DNA from: Anastrepha obliqua
Lineage: Eukaryota > Arthropoda > Insecta > Diptera > Tephritidae
Reading direction: 5' to 3'
NCBI RefSeq assembly: GCF_027943255.1
Contig: NC_072893.1
Coordinates: 64,202,001 to 64,266,000, forward strand
Length of the DNA stretch: 64,000 nt
Numbering within the stretch: the stretch's first letter is position 1; every line of letters begins with the position of its first letter. The notes beneath the pieces were generated by a model, which did not search any database, had not been told where the DNA came from, and worked only from the letters and a program-made list of their open reading frames with translations. Shown here in pieces: positions 54,501 through 57,439 of the stretch. A program made the translations under genes and the position numbers.

Positions 54501-56246
54501 TCTTTAATATGAAAATAAATAGTTAAAACTTGTCAATACTAGATTTGTTCAACAAGTTTAACGGTTTGATAAGAAACATAATTTTATTATTCAGCATAGT
54601 CTCCCTAAACATCAACACATTTGTTTCAACGAGATTCCATTTTATAAATTCCATTCCTGAAGTGAGAATCTGGAAGTGCTGCAAAATACGCTTCCACAGC
54701 GGTTAAGACCTCATAATTTTATGAAAGACGCTTCTCACGCATGCATTTTTTTTAGGTCTGGAAACAGATGAAAGTCGCTAGGAGCAAAATCTGGTGATAG
54801 ATGATTTTTGCCATTGCGAAAATGCTCTGGTGACACGGTGCAGAGTGCTCATGACAAATAATTTTTTTCTTTTGCAAACTGGATACCTTTTCATGTACTT
54901 TTTCCTTCAGCTGGAAAAAGGGAAAATTTAGTTCAGATTGAAAAAGTTAGTAGCAAAGTTGACTCTTTCCAAAAAACGAAAAGGAAAAATTAATTGAAAA
55001 ATTAATGCGTGTTTTATTTATAGTCAACTTAATTTAAATATAAAAATCGAGGTAGACTACAAATATTAAAAAAAAAACGCTGGAACAAAATGTAGCTATG
55101 AAACGAATGTTTTTGCGATTTTTGCTCATTCGGAGACCGAACTACATAAGTTACAAATAGTCACTGTTGGATGGATTTTATTTTTATTTTTTTTTGGTTT
55201 TGTTGCTTAGTGTAATTGAATGCCTCTCAACATGTATAAAATAAAAAGATATAATTAAAAAAATTAAAGTATTAATTAAACGTATAATTAGTGTTTAATA
55301 AAAAAAAAGTAGATAAAAAATTTATGAAATGATTTTCCATATGCATTCATACTTTTTTGCTGTACTTTACCCTTAACAACTAATGACTAAATACTAAATG
55401 TGCAAGAAAAAATTAACTTTGAAGGCAAAAAGCCAAAGTATGCGTAAAGTATTACCAAAACCTTTTACTGCCACTTAACTAATATCTACTTGACTTCTCT
55501 TTCTTACTCACTTCCAAGTTCTCGTTGTTCCTAGAAAAAAAAGATATTGTTTTATAAAAAGATATATACTTCTTCTAGTAAAGGATGAAAACTTCATTCA
55601 GTGTGCTATAACAACTAATTATAAAAGAAATGTTCTGGGTAGCTACTTACTTTAGACTTATACCTACATAAGAGTATATAAAAAATTGTTTCACTCTATA
55701 ATAAAGTTTTCACTAACGAAGGAAAACAAAGTATCTACTAACTTTAAGCTGCTTTACATGCAAGTTATCTATATTTCCTTAATCTATCTGAGTACTAAGC
55801 TCTACCTCTACCTCTTTCTGTTCTATTTTATTGTTAAAATTTCACCTTGTCGTTGTTGTTACTTGAATAACTTAAATTAAAGAAATGCATAACTTTTAGT
55901 CAACTTTTATATGTATATGTAATTTCTTCCTCTTCTTCTTCTTCTATTGCGTGCTTTACGCATATCTGCTGCAACTATCTATCATTCGATTTGGGAATTC
56001 AACTACACGATTCAATATGCATTGATAACGGCAATGACAATAACAACGAAAATCACAATGGAATTTTCCAACTATACAACGAATGTGACTTAACAACTTC
56101 ATCTGTCATCTGCCAATGTCATCGTCACCACTACAGGCGCACGTACAATACAAGATGGGGACTATGAAATTATTGTTGTGGACGAGAGTAATCCATCGGT
56201 GTTGGCGGATAATGATTCCCACTCAAGTGGACCGCCCTCAATTAAG
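9346..56246 (+). CDS. rg: rugose / neurobeachin orthologue, middle part of gene (ten conserved exons plus one optional exon)
   Basis: Neurobeachin-family proteins are large BEACH-domain scaffolds. They act in membrane traffic and synapse function and anchor protein kinase A; the fly member is rugose (AKAP550). The ten conserved exons are individually listed. Their lengths sum to 4365 nt (1455 codons), start and end in phase 0, and every junction has GT..AG and matching phase. The translated order follows vertebrate NBEA from the [20 protein letters not shown] block through KYYYWVVNP, the [12 protein letters not shown] block, [55 protein letters not shown] and [16 protein letters not shown]. 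The N-terminal region and the PH-BEACH-WD40 C-terminus are outside the window. An optional exon at 33603-34850 would bring the total to 1871 codons. Identity is from remembered family sequence, not a search. Confidence 0.95.
9603..10870 (+). repeat. 1.27 kb hexanucleotide array (ATGAAT/ATGAGT variants)
   Basis: The array consists almost entirely of six-base units ATGAAT and ATGAGT with variants (ATGCGT, ATGATT, ATGAGG). It includes a nearly pure run of about 47 units at 10294-10578. A higher-order duplication is visible: GAGCCTGAGTATCAGTGATG occurs at 9644 and again at 9903, 259 bases apart, followed by similar variant order. The array begins about 10 bases after the exon A donor. The long open frames across it on both strands (Met-Asn, Glu-Tyr or Ile-His repeats) come from the lack of stop codons in the unit and are not genes. 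Confidence 0.95.
10871..11079. other. end of intron A-B
   Basis: Unique A+T-rich sequence leading to the exon B acceptor. No further features seen. Confidence 0.5.
11080..11222 (+). CDS. rg: rg exon B
   Basis: The acceptor is TACTTTCAG ending at 11079. The donor is GAG|GTAAGC at 11223. The two leading bases complete an Asp codon with the last G of exon A, giving [20 protein letters not shown], then [20 protein letters not shown] and NYLTTMHE. This is one of the most conserved stretches of neurobeachin (vertebrate NBEA also has DGPRP and [13 protein letters not shown]). It ends in phase 0. Only a 95 bp intron separates it from exon C. Confidence 0.95.
11318..11508 (+). CDS. rg: rg exon C
   Basis: The acceptor is TTTGCAG ending at 11317. 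The donor is AA|GTGAGT at 11509. The exon runs from phase 0 to phase 2 and encodes [39 protein letters not shown] and [16 protein letters not shown]. It is a helical-repeat segment collinear with NBEA, where SEHPxSMxPAFD and the LxLLGxFL helix are conserved. The final two bases (AA) join the next exon to form Lys. Confidence 0.95.
11509..12143. other. intron C-D, no feature seen
   Basis: A 635 bp A+T-rich intron between exons C and D. I see no transposon ends, RNA gene or coding. Confidence 0.6.
12144..12334 (+). CDS. rg: rg exon D
   Basis: The acceptor is TTTCATAATAG ending at 12143. The donor is CCA A|GTAAGT at 12335. The first base completes Lys, and the exon reads [40 protein letters not shown], then [14 protein letters not shown]. 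The LLxERLxL and TYNxLYEIxTE motifs and the HPEPxS segment match NBEA. It ends in phase 1 with a single A that becomes the Met of MILKVVATL in exon E. The acceptor has a short, interrupted pyrimidine tract, so it is the weakest 3' splice site of the conserved exons by eye. Confidence 0.93.
12335..14563. other. intron D-E, first part; a short perfect palindrome
   Basis: Mostly unique A+T-rich sequence. A perfect 18-base palindrome, CCTGCCAGTACTGGCAGG, lies at 12727-12744. Around 13830-13920 a G+C-richer stretch containing CTGCCACCTGGGGACG may be a transposon remnant, but I cannot classify it. Confidence 0.5.
14564..15123. mobile_element. non-autonomous Tc1-like element, 560 bp
   Basis: The left end CAGCTGTGCGCAAAATAC and the right end (CAACTGTGTTCAAAAAATAC on the other strand) are inverted repeats with the CAGTTGTG(T/C)TCAAAATA look of Tc1-like termini. 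Both are flanked by TA (14562-14563 and 15124-15125). No transposase motifs remain inside; a 63-codon minus-strand frame is not convincing. A related terminal sequence is amplified in tandem at 46.6-47.4 kb. Confidence 0.65.
15274..17811 (+). CDS. rg: rg exon E: conserved segment plus long disordered PKA-anchoring insert
   Basis: The acceptor is a run of T ending CAG at 15273. The donor is G|GTAAGT at 17812. The exon is 2538 nt, about 845 codons, phase 1 to phase 1. Roughly the first 145 residues are conserved NBEA sequence: [27 protein letters not shown]-like [18 protein letters not shown]-like [14 protein letters not shown], and ISTISG. Next come a Gln/His tract (about 15727-15830) and some 650 residues of low-complexity, acidic, Thr/Asn/Glu-rich sequence expected to be disordered. 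Within it are several amphipathic helices with the Ile-Val spacing typical of A-kinase anchoring motifs, for example [15 protein letters not shown] at 17115-17160. Rugose is known as a PKA-anchoring protein. The assignment of these particular helices is inference. Retaining the following intron would add 35 residues before a stop at 17918. Confidence 0.93.
16464..17697 (+). other. rg: candidate cluster of PKA regulatory-subunit (RII) binding helices inside exon E
   Basis: Five short segments in an otherwise disordered region alternate hydrophobic and charged residues as an amphipathic helix: [16 protein letters not shown] (16464-16511), [16 protein letters not shown] (17112-17160), [16 protein letters not shown] (17259-17306), [18 protein letters not shown] (17385-17438) and [18 protein letters not shown] (about 17650-17703). 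The middle three share a similar core, an Ile-Val pair followed at helical spacing by Val/Leu, Leu/Ala and Val/Ala. That is the shape of known AKAP helices. Function is inferred from the family; which helix binds PKA cannot be read from sequence. Confidence 0.55.
17812..20146. other. intron E-F, first part; possible piggyBac-type end
   Basis: No exon seen. A CTT microsatellite lies at about 18005-18022. At 19200-19378 an acidic Ser/Asp-coding stretch is followed by CCCCAAAGGGTTAA, resembling the GGG-TTAA boundary of piggyBac-type elements. No matching left end was found, so this is only a possibility. From 19740 the sequence becomes T-rich and low-complexity. Confidence 0.4.
20147..20724 (+). 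mobile_element. internally deleted DD41D-type Tc1/mariner element with both ends intact
   Basis: The termini AGGGTGATCAATTAAGAGG and (minus strand) AGGGTGATCAATCATGAGG lie in TA-rich flanks. A transposase N-terminus starts at 20258 with [20 protein letters not shown] and continues through the DNA-binding region to about 20487 (ARSIENIAV). It is then joined out of frame to the C-terminus [20 protein letters not shown], which ends IFKK at 20616. The catalytic domain is therefore missing. It belongs to the same family as the broken copy at 5651 and could have been mobilised in trans. Confidence 0.85.
20725..23947. other. intron E-F, T-rich low-complexity with internal duplications
   Basis: 20730-22380 is extremely T-rich. 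GCTAAGCAGTTATTTGT followed by TTGTACAAATGTT occurs at about 21358 and 21760. TTTAAGTTTTTAGA(A/G)ATTTT with AAAATGGTTTTTAAA occurs at about 21620 and 22150. Both pairs indicate 400-530 bp segmental duplication. A minus-strand frame at 22383-22661 (92 codons, Lys/Asp-rich) has no family I recognise. 21020-21200 is less A+T-rich and may be a transposon remnant. Confidence 0.5.
23948..24315 (+). CDS. rg: rg exon F
   Basis: The acceptor is TTTGCTTTCCAG ending at 23947. The donor is AAT|GTGAGT at 24316. Two bases complete Asp. The exon opens with NKHPHH and a run of eleven Gln encoded by mixed CAA/CAG codons. It continues [60 protein letters not shown] and [18 protein letters not shown]. This matches the NBEA block that begins [18 protein letters not shown] and ends ILPLLSAATSP, the domain often catalogued as DUF4800. 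The Gln run is specific to this lineage by comparison with the vertebrate sequence I remember. Confidence 0.95.
24316..26233. repeat. intron F-G filled with a degenerate A+T-rich short-period repeat
   Basis: From about 24430 to 26050, variants of the motifs GATAAAATTTAGAAGT and AAGTTTTGGAAAA recur at irregular spacing. Related phrases such as TAAAATTTAAAAGT(A/T)CAAGTA recur at 24640, 24745, 25030 and 25340. No coding is visible. Confidence 0.6.
26234..26548 (+). CDS. rg: rg exon G
   Basis: The acceptor is TTTTCTTTTGCAG ending at 26233. The donor is AAG|GTGAGT at 26549. It is 105 codons, phase 0 to phase 0. It encodes [60 protein letters not shown] and [16 protein letters not shown]. This is collinear with NBEA, where the [19 protein letters not shown] core is almost invariant. 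The Cys-rich tail ([11 protein letters not shown]) is a conserved family feature rather than a zinc finger I can assign. Confidence 0.95.
26549..27260. other. intron G-H, no feature seen
   Basis: A 712 bp intron with TG/CA-rich stretches at 26880-27050. Overlapping open frames on both strands here are not supported by any recognisable domain. Confidence 0.55.
27261..27368 (+). CDS. rg: rg exon H
   Basis: The acceptor is TTTTATTTTCAG ending at 27260. The donor is GTG|GTAAGT at 27369. It is 36 codons in phase 0, too short to stand out as an open frame. It encodes [20 protein letters not shown] then [16 protein letters not shown]. Vertebrate NBEA has the same segment ([29 protein letters not shown]-like), so the placement is firm despite its size. 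Confidence 0.93.
27369..27909. other. intron H-I, first part
   Basis: Nothing recognisable. A minus-strand frame of 76 codons at 27483-27713 lies next to a Tc1 fragment and might be part of an element, but shows no motif. Confidence 0.35.
27910..28420 (-). pseudogene. Tc1-like (DD34E) transposase, C-terminal half
   Basis: On the minus strand the sequence reads [20 protein letters not shown], then [17 protein letters not shown], then [16 protein letters not shown] and [16 protein letters not shown], ending near [10 protein letters not shown]. The Asp of QQDND and the Glu of PIENLW are 34 residues apart, the DD34E spacing of Tc1 elements. The N-terminal DNA-binding region and first catalytic Asp are missing. 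A TGA replaces the usual Cys after MPKM, with the normal ending (SEVIKNN...IKY) following in frame. It is a dead fragment. Confidence 0.85.
28781..29290 (+). pseudogene. DD41D-type Tc1/mariner transposase, N-terminal fragment
   Basis: A frame starting at 28892 reads [20 protein letters not shown], then [20 protein letters not shown] and [15 protein letters not shown], the paired helix-turn-helix region of this transposase group. After a frameshift it continues with [20 protein letters not shown] at about 29202-29262. A terminal-repeat-like CAGGGTAGCCAATATTCG lies at about 28780. The catalytic part is absent and the right side runs into another transposon fragment. Confidence 0.75.
29291..29560 (-). 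pseudogene. mariner transposase fragment around the first catalytic Asp
   Basis: The minus strand reads [20 protein letters not shown], then [17 protein letters not shown] and NEWRASSSE. In mariner transposases this region is ...FIxRIITGDETWVYEY..., where the Asp of GDE is catalytic; here it reads TRDVTW. It lies between an N-terminal DD41D fragment and a LINE fragment and has no terminal repeats of its own. Confidence 0.7.
29561..29890 (-). pseudogene. LINE RNase H end fragment
   Basis: The minus strand reads [14 protein letters not shown], a stop, then [20 protein letters not shown] and LFTGYFTGH, a stop, then [10 protein letters not shown]. The WVPGHxGxxGNxxADxLAR pattern and the TGH..LRYHLxKI block typify the RNase H and following region of non-LTR elements. 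Two stops make it a pseudogene. Confidence 0.75.
29891..30167. other. intron H-I, no feature seen
   Basis: A short unique stretch between a LINE fragment and a SINE fragment. Confidence 0.4.
30168..30355 (-). mobile_element. SINE fragment lacking the tRNA-like head
   Basis: The sequence GGGTATTTGGCCGAACTCCT, then CCTCCGAACGGCAG, TTTTTTATGGCAGAAACACAC and GAGGGGCGAGTGCCATTAG matches the body of the longer SINE at 42403-42694. The tRNA-related head is absent on the right, as expected for a copy truncated at its 5' end on the minus strand. Confidence 0.7.
30510..30745 (+). repeat. minisatellite, about 22-25 bp unit, around ten copies
   Basis: Imperfect copies of CTGTTCCCAGCTTATAAAA follow one another (AAACTGTTTCCAGC, AATCTGCTCCCAGC, AAACTGTTCCCTGC and so on). 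They lie about 300-550 bp before exon I. No coding potential. Confidence 0.85.
30795..31025 (+). pseudogene. LINE reverse-transcriptase fragment next to exon I
   Basis: The plus strand reads [19 protein letters not shown], then [20 protein letters not shown] and [20 protein letters not shown]. This follows the reverse-transcriptase signature (P..WK.A.VIPI.KP...RPISLLP.L.KVLER....L...LL...QxGF). It ends about 40 bases before the exon I acceptor and has no catalytic YADD part. Confidence 0.75.
31062..31209 (+). CDS. rg: rg exon I
   Basis: The acceptor is GTTTTTTTTAG ending at 31061. The donor is GCCG|GTAAGT at 31210. It runs from phase 0 to phase 1 and encodes [20 protein letters not shown], then [20 protein letters not shown] and SPVMQRSAA plus one base. 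The [28 protein letters not shown] block is a neurobeachin signature. A reverse-transcriptase fragment ends about 40 bases before its acceptor. The phase-1 end can join the optional exon at 33603 or the conserved exon at 56137 without changing frame. Confidence 0.94.
31210..32584. other. start of giant intron, no feature seen
   Basis: 1.4 kb of A+T-rich DNA with T runs. I find no coding, terminal repeats or RNA genes. Confidence 0.5.
32585..33470 (+). repeat. degenerate ATTACC hexamer array (about 0.9 kb)
   Basis: Units of ATTACC (read also CCATTA) dominate, with runs such as at 32698-32760 and 33165-33260, interspersed with TTCATT, TTTACC and ATTATC variants. It ends about 130 bases before the acceptor of the optional exon. 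The units hold no AG, so the array contributes to an AG-poor tract in front of that splice site. Frames across it (Leu-Pro, Tyr-His, Asn-Gly strings) are not genes. Confidence 0.9.
33603..34850 (+). CDS. rg: probable optional (cassette) rg exon J, Gln/His/Asn/Gly-rich
   Basis: A frame open for 510 codons covers this region. The only AG for more than 100 bases is TATTAG at 33601-33602. It is preceded by C-rich pyrimidine tracts and a CTAAT branch-like motif at about 33542. Splicing there is phase 1, as needed after exon I. A CAG|GTACTA donor at 34851 is also phase 1, as needed before exon K. The exon is 1248 nt, exactly 416 codons. It would read [20 protein letters not shown], then several Gln/His tracts, Ser/Ala-rich and Asn/Gly-rich segments, and a Gly-Val repeat at about 34675-34740, ending [16 protein letters not shown] recognise no domain. 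It could instead be a separate gene or an exon with another donor. The open frame continues to a stop at 34967-34969. Confidence 0.6.
34851..35356. other. giant intron after exon J
   Basis: The open frame of exon J runs on for 39 codons here to a stop at 34967-34969. This would be the C-terminus if the CAG|GTACTA donor is not used. Beyond that I see nothing recognisable. Confidence 0.4.
35357..35640 (-). pseudogene. LINE ORF2 tail (RLRWLGH motif)
   Basis: The minus strand encodes [16 protein letters not shown] followed by [14 protein letters not shown]. This resembles RLRWLGHVxRM...GxRRxGRPxLRW, the conserved tail after the reverse transcriptase in several LINE groups. It is about 80 codons, with no intact neighbours. 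Confidence 0.75.
35641..36689. other. giant intron, no feature assigned
   Basis: A minus-strand open frame at 36015-36263 (82 codons) shows no family I recognise. The rest is unique A+T-rich sequence. Confidence 0.4.
36690..37226 (-). pseudogene. mariner transposase with the middle deleted
   Basis: From 37226 the minus strand reads [20 protein letters not shown], then [20 protein letters not shown] and [20 protein letters not shown]. This is the paired helix-turn-helix region, continuing to [19 protein letters not shown]. It then jumps to [20 protein letters not shown] and [20 protein letters not shown] (36911 down), the segment containing the second catalytic Asp. The first Asp and about 100 residues between are gone, and the C-terminus after NVITNT is out of frame. 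The element is dead and its ends were not located. Confidence 0.85.
37227..38803. other. giant intron, no feature seen
   Basis: A+T-rich unique sequence. Overlapping plus-strand frames at 38355-38683 are Phe/Ser/Leu strings in T-rich DNA and are not credible. Confidence 0.5.
38804..39401 (+). mobile_element. DD41D-type Tc1/mariner remnant, about 0.6 kb
   Basis: The ends TCGGGTGTTTCTTTAG (38804) and, on the other strand, TCGAGTGTTTTTTACG (from 39401) are inverted repeats. Inside, the plus strand reads [20 protein letters not shown], then [20 protein letters not shown]. After a one-base shift it continues [19 protein letters not shown], where the usual catalytic Asp of QQDGAT is replaced. The N-terminal and C-terminal parts are deleted. 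Its right end is separated from the next MITE only by TA (39402-39403). Confidence 0.7.
39404..40381. mobile_element. MITE copy 1 (about 188 bp) interrupted by a mariner
   Basis: The outer ends AAGGTGGCGCAAAATTAATC and (other strand) AAGTGGCGCAAAGTTAATC match those of the uninterrupted copy at 51906-52101. So do internal phrases: TTTACGCGCT(T/C)C(G/A)TTGCTTGTCTG, then TATAAATCTTC. TA flanks both sides (39402-39403 and 40382-40383). The mariner at 39555-40342 sits within it. Subtracting it and one TA leaves 188 bp, against 196 bp for the other copy. Confidence 0.9.
39555..40342 (-). mobile_element. mariner element, 5'-deleted, nested in the MITE
   Basis: Perfect inverted ends of 24 bases (TCAGGTCAGTCCATAAGTTC... 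at 39555 and its complement ending 40342) are flanked by TA. The minus-strand frame at 40073-39630 encodes [20 protein letters not shown], the region with the second catalytic residue, here [12 protein letters not shown] with Tyr in place of the usual Asp, then [20 protein letters not shown] with the third Asp intact. It ends [13 protein letters not shown]. At 788 bp it lacks most of the N-terminal half. Lost catalytic Asp and missing DNA-binding region mean it is not autonomous. Confidence 0.92.
40395..40726. mobile_element. piggyBac-type MITE, 332 bp
   Basis: TTAA at 40391-40394 and 40727-40730 flank a segment beginning CCCTTAACAGCCGAAAG and, on the other strand, CCCTTAACGGCCGAGAG (15 of 17 identical). 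TTAA targets and CCC...GGG termini are hallmarks of the piggyBac superfamily. A short internal repeat, ACGGGGACAT, occurs twice near the left end. No transposase is encoded. Confidence 0.75.
40731..42402. other. giant intron, no gene seen
   Basis: A short CAA/ACA microsatellite lies at 41931-41952. Nothing else could be assigned. Confidence 0.5.
42403..42694 (-). mobile_element. tRNA-derived SINE, near full length
   Basis: On the minus strand the element begins with GCGGCCGCTGTAGCCGAATG. It contains a box A-like TAGCCGAATGG (42673-42683) and a perfect box B-like GGTTCGAATC (42621-42630) at tRNA-like spacing, the internal RNA polymerase III promoter of tRNA-derived SINEs. The unrelated body extends left to GGCCAAACACCCAAATG near 42403. 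Two shorter relatives lie at 30168-30355 and 48972-49146. Confidence 0.85.
42735..43440 (+). repeat. satellite-like array, about 119-124 bp unit, five to six copies
   Basis: The landmark GGGAACTAGTTACTCACTAGTT recurs, with changes, at about 42787, 42911, 43030, 43153 and 43398. A shortened copy lies near 43217. Between landmarks the phrases GTCGCTGTAGT.AAAAATTGAACTTGTC and GGTTCAGTAC are also shared. Each landmark is itself a small inverted repeat built on AACTAGTT/ACTAGTT. Confidence 0.85.
43842..44335 (-). pseudogene. DD41D-type Tc1/mariner transposase, 5'-truncated
   Basis: The minus strand reads [20 protein letters not shown], then [20 protein letters not shown] and [20 protein letters not shown]. 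The Asp of QQDSAT and the Asp of PCDFF are 41 residues apart, so this is a DD41D enzyme with two of three catalytic Asp preserved. A stop after SSESI is followed in another frame by [18 protein letters not shown] and [20 protein letters not shown], ending PDVVSHY at about 43825. The N-terminal half is missing. Confidence 0.85.
44336..46121. other. giant intron, no gene seen
   Basis: Unique A+T-rich sequence. Overlapping frames on both strands at 45738-45938 show no recognisable domain. Confidence 0.5.
46122..47608. mobile_element. possible element with TTAGGGTGC ends containing an amplified Tc1-like terminus
   Basis: CATTAGGGTGCTTCACCAG at 46122 and, on the other strand, CATTAGGGTGCAACACTC ending at about 47608 form inverted ends. 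Inside, about 46640-47450 holds six or so tandem copies of a 110-135 bp unit. The unit includes CTTACAGTTGTGTTCAAAAT, then AATAGGAACGCGACGAATTA, then TATTTATAAAAAC(C/T)TC and TTTCTAAATATATTC. The CAGTTGTGTTCAAAATAATAG phrase resembles Tc1-like termini such as those at 14564. No transposase is visible. Short inverted ends make the outer boundary tentative. Confidence 0.5.
47609..48971. other. giant intron; GTAT microsatellite and a stray satellite unit
   Basis: GTAT/GAAT tetranucleotide repeats lie at 48133-48190. A fragment of the 46.6-47.4 kb unit (TCTAAATATATTACGAAACC, then GAGTTCAAAATAAGAGCGTG) lies at about 48713-48765. The GTCGTC-rich stretch near 48255-48290 gives overlapping frames of no clear meaning. 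Confidence 0.5.
48972..49146 (-). mobile_element. tRNA-derived SINE, internally deleted
   Basis: The minus strand begins GCGGCCGCCGTAGCCGAATG and GGTTGGTGCGTGATTACCAT, giving the box A-like part of the tRNA head. It continues with the body (CTGCCGTTCGGAGTCGGCG) at the left. The box B region present in the 42403 copy is missing, so internal promotion is probably lost. Confidence 0.8.
49147..50329. other. giant intron, no gene seen
   Basis: Nothing recognisable in coding, RNA or repeat terms. A+T-rich unique sequence. Confidence 0.5.
50332..51551 (+). mobile_element. complete mariner element (1220 bp) with intact transposase
   Basis: The element begins ATAGGACTATGAATAAG and ends ...TAGTCCTAT, flanked by the TA target duplication at 50330-50331 and 51552-51553. 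The perfectly matching inverted terminus is only nine bases, with weaker similarity beyond. One uninterrupted 348-codon transposase fills it. The stop codon TAG (51543-51545) is also the first three bases of the right terminal repeat. Confidence 0.93.
50499..51545 (+). CDS. mariner transposase, DD34D, intact
   Basis: The transposase binds the element ends and cuts and pastes it. The first 110 residues hold two helix-turn-helix motifs ([56 protein letters not shown]), followed by the linker WVPYEL at about residue 124 (WVPHEL in most mariners). The catalytic triad is complete: [23 protein letters not shown] and [14 protein letters not shown], with 34 residues between the last two Asp. It ends [14 protein letters not shown]. 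Length 348 matches the usual 345-350. A start two codons later (MSNF) is equally possible. I would place it in the mauritiana/rosa side of mariner, with modest confidence. Intact frame, ends and target site suggest a recent and possibly active copy. Confidence 0.95.
   Translation: MKMSNFVPNNVFLRGILLHYFNMKKKAAESHRILVEVYGEHALAERTCQKWFARFKSGDFGLEDEEREGAPPKFMDTELEELLDQDPAQTQEEVAKTLGVDQSTISKRLKAMGMIRKVGHWVPYELQPRDVERRFMACEQLLQRHKRKGFLHRIVTGDEKWVHYDNPKRRATYGYPGHASTSTSAQNIHGLKVMLCIWWDQLGVVYYELLKPNETITGDVYRRQLMRLSRALREKRPQYADRHDKVILQHDNARPHVAQVVKTYLETLKWDVLPHPPYSPDLAPSDYYLFRSMQHGLADQHFRNYDEVKKWIDSWIAAKPTEFFTKGIRELPERWEKVVASDGQYFEY
51554..51903. other. giant intron, no feature seen
   Basis: 350 bp of A+T-rich sequence between the intact mariner and MITE copy 2. 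Confidence 0.5.
51906..52101. mobile_element. MITE copy 2, 196 bp, uninterrupted
   Basis: The left end TAGGGTGGCACAAAATTGATC and the right end (GGGTGGCGCAAAATTAATC on the other strand) form inverted repeats flanked by TA. It shares CCTTTACGCGCTCCATTGCT, TTGTCTG and TTTATAAATCTTC with the interrupted copy at 39404-40381. TA targets and short non-coding length suit a Tc1/mariner-related MITE. Confidence 0.9.
52380..53920 (+). repeat. A+T-rich degenerate array with a 318 bp direct duplication
   Basis: The phrases AAAAATTAGTATACAAATTTTT and ATAAAATATTG(T/A)GATAAAAACTTGGTAT recur throughout. The segment from AAATTTTTTGCACAAAATTATTTTAG at about 52750 to the AGACCAATTTTTATCACAATATTTTA phrase is repeated from about 53068, near 318 bp later, with few changes. 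No coding. Confidence 0.75.
54540..54900 (-). pseudogene. mariner transposase C-terminal remnant
   Basis: The minus strand reads [20 protein letters not shown] with [10 protein letters not shown] in a broken frame, around the third catalytic Asp. After a shift it continues [26 protein letters not shown], a stop, NKCVDV, a stop, GDYAE, the ending typical of irritans-type mariners. Multiple stops make it dead. No terminal repeats were located. Confidence 0.75.
54901..56136. other. end of giant intron before exon K
   Basis: A+T-rich unique sequence with a CTT microsatellite at about 55928-55945. I see no coding before the exon K acceptor. Confidence 0.5.
56137..56246 (+). CDS. rg: rg exon K
   Basis: The acceptor is CACCACTACAG ending at 56136. 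The donor is AAG|GTGAGT at 56247. The first two bases complete Gly from either exon I or exon J. The exon then reads [20 protein letters not shown] and [16 protein letters not shown], ending in phase 0. The QDGDYE..VVDE..PSVLAD segment is what I recall of fly rugose after the YRDILEP block. It is only 110 nt and lies 21 kb downstream of exon J and 25 kb downstream of exon I. Confidence 0.85.
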
Positions 56247-57439
56247 GTGAGTGCTTCATGCTTACATACACGTACATATTTTTATACATATATAAATAGA
56301 TAGACACATACTGTGGCACTCATGCTCATATGCACATAACTTCATTTGATAACAGAAAAGTTCTGTGTCCTCTAAAAAAGGAAAAACTCATCTCCCTCAC
56401 TATCACAATGAAATTATATAGAAAAAGTAGCATCTTTTTCCAGTAGCAAATAATTTTTCATTCCTACATATAAAAACACAAAATCCGCACACATACACAC
56501 ATAATATACATAAAAACATACACACATAAATGTATTTCTCTGTAACTCATATTCCTCTGTTATAGAAACTTTTATTCGCTGAATTCCACACATCTAACTA
56601 TTTATACAAAAGTACACACACGCATTCATAAAATATAACCATGTAGAAATCATCTAATCAACTGTTTGCAAAACTACCAGCAGCCGGGTAGTGAAGTTGA
56701 CTGGCTCACACTTCTTTTTGTTTTTCCTCCAATTTTTGTATTATGAACTACTACAGTGTAGCCCTTTTTAAGAATTAAAAATTTCACTTAATTCGGCCCG
56801 CTATAAAGAAAATACACAGGAGTATTTTTCTATGTATTTGAATTTTTTTTTTAGGATAGTTTAAATTTTGCCCTGACGTATGGGACATAATTCTAACATC
56901 TGTCAAGTGTCTTCTTCAGTTGGCTTTGCAGTGACCAATTTTGTTAATTTGATCATATAAATGATTTAAATTTTCAAGATACTCCACACTTGCCTTAGCA
57001 ATGGCAACTTCCATTTCATGTTTTTACTTTTAAAATTTCTCTGCTTGGTTGACGTAATATTTATTAAGTCTTAATTAAGTACTAAACGCCAGGTATGCAT
57101 CACCGTTCGCTGATTATGCGTTTTCCTGTATTCCAAACTCATTTCTAATATATTCCAACTTTGTTCAAATGAAAAGCGGCCTATTTTATAAATGTCTAAG
57201 TATAAATTAAATTTGTGACACATAACGGATGTTATTATAGTTGTCAAGGTCAAAAAATATATATTTCAAATTAAAAATGATAGATGTGTCTCACCCTTTA
57301 TGTTGGTTAGTTGAAGTAGTGACTCTCCAATAATCCAATTAGCGCCACAGCAACATTTTGTTGCCACATACTCGCTACCAACACGTTATATGAGTTCTCT
57401 ATAATATCTAATCTGTGCGATTGAGAAGTCTTATAAGGT
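56247..57439. other. intron after exon K, no feature seen
   Basis: It contains CA/TA-rich simple sequence (56470-56640) and unique A+T-rich DNA. No next exon of rg was recognised anywhere from here to the end of the window. Confidence 0.5.
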
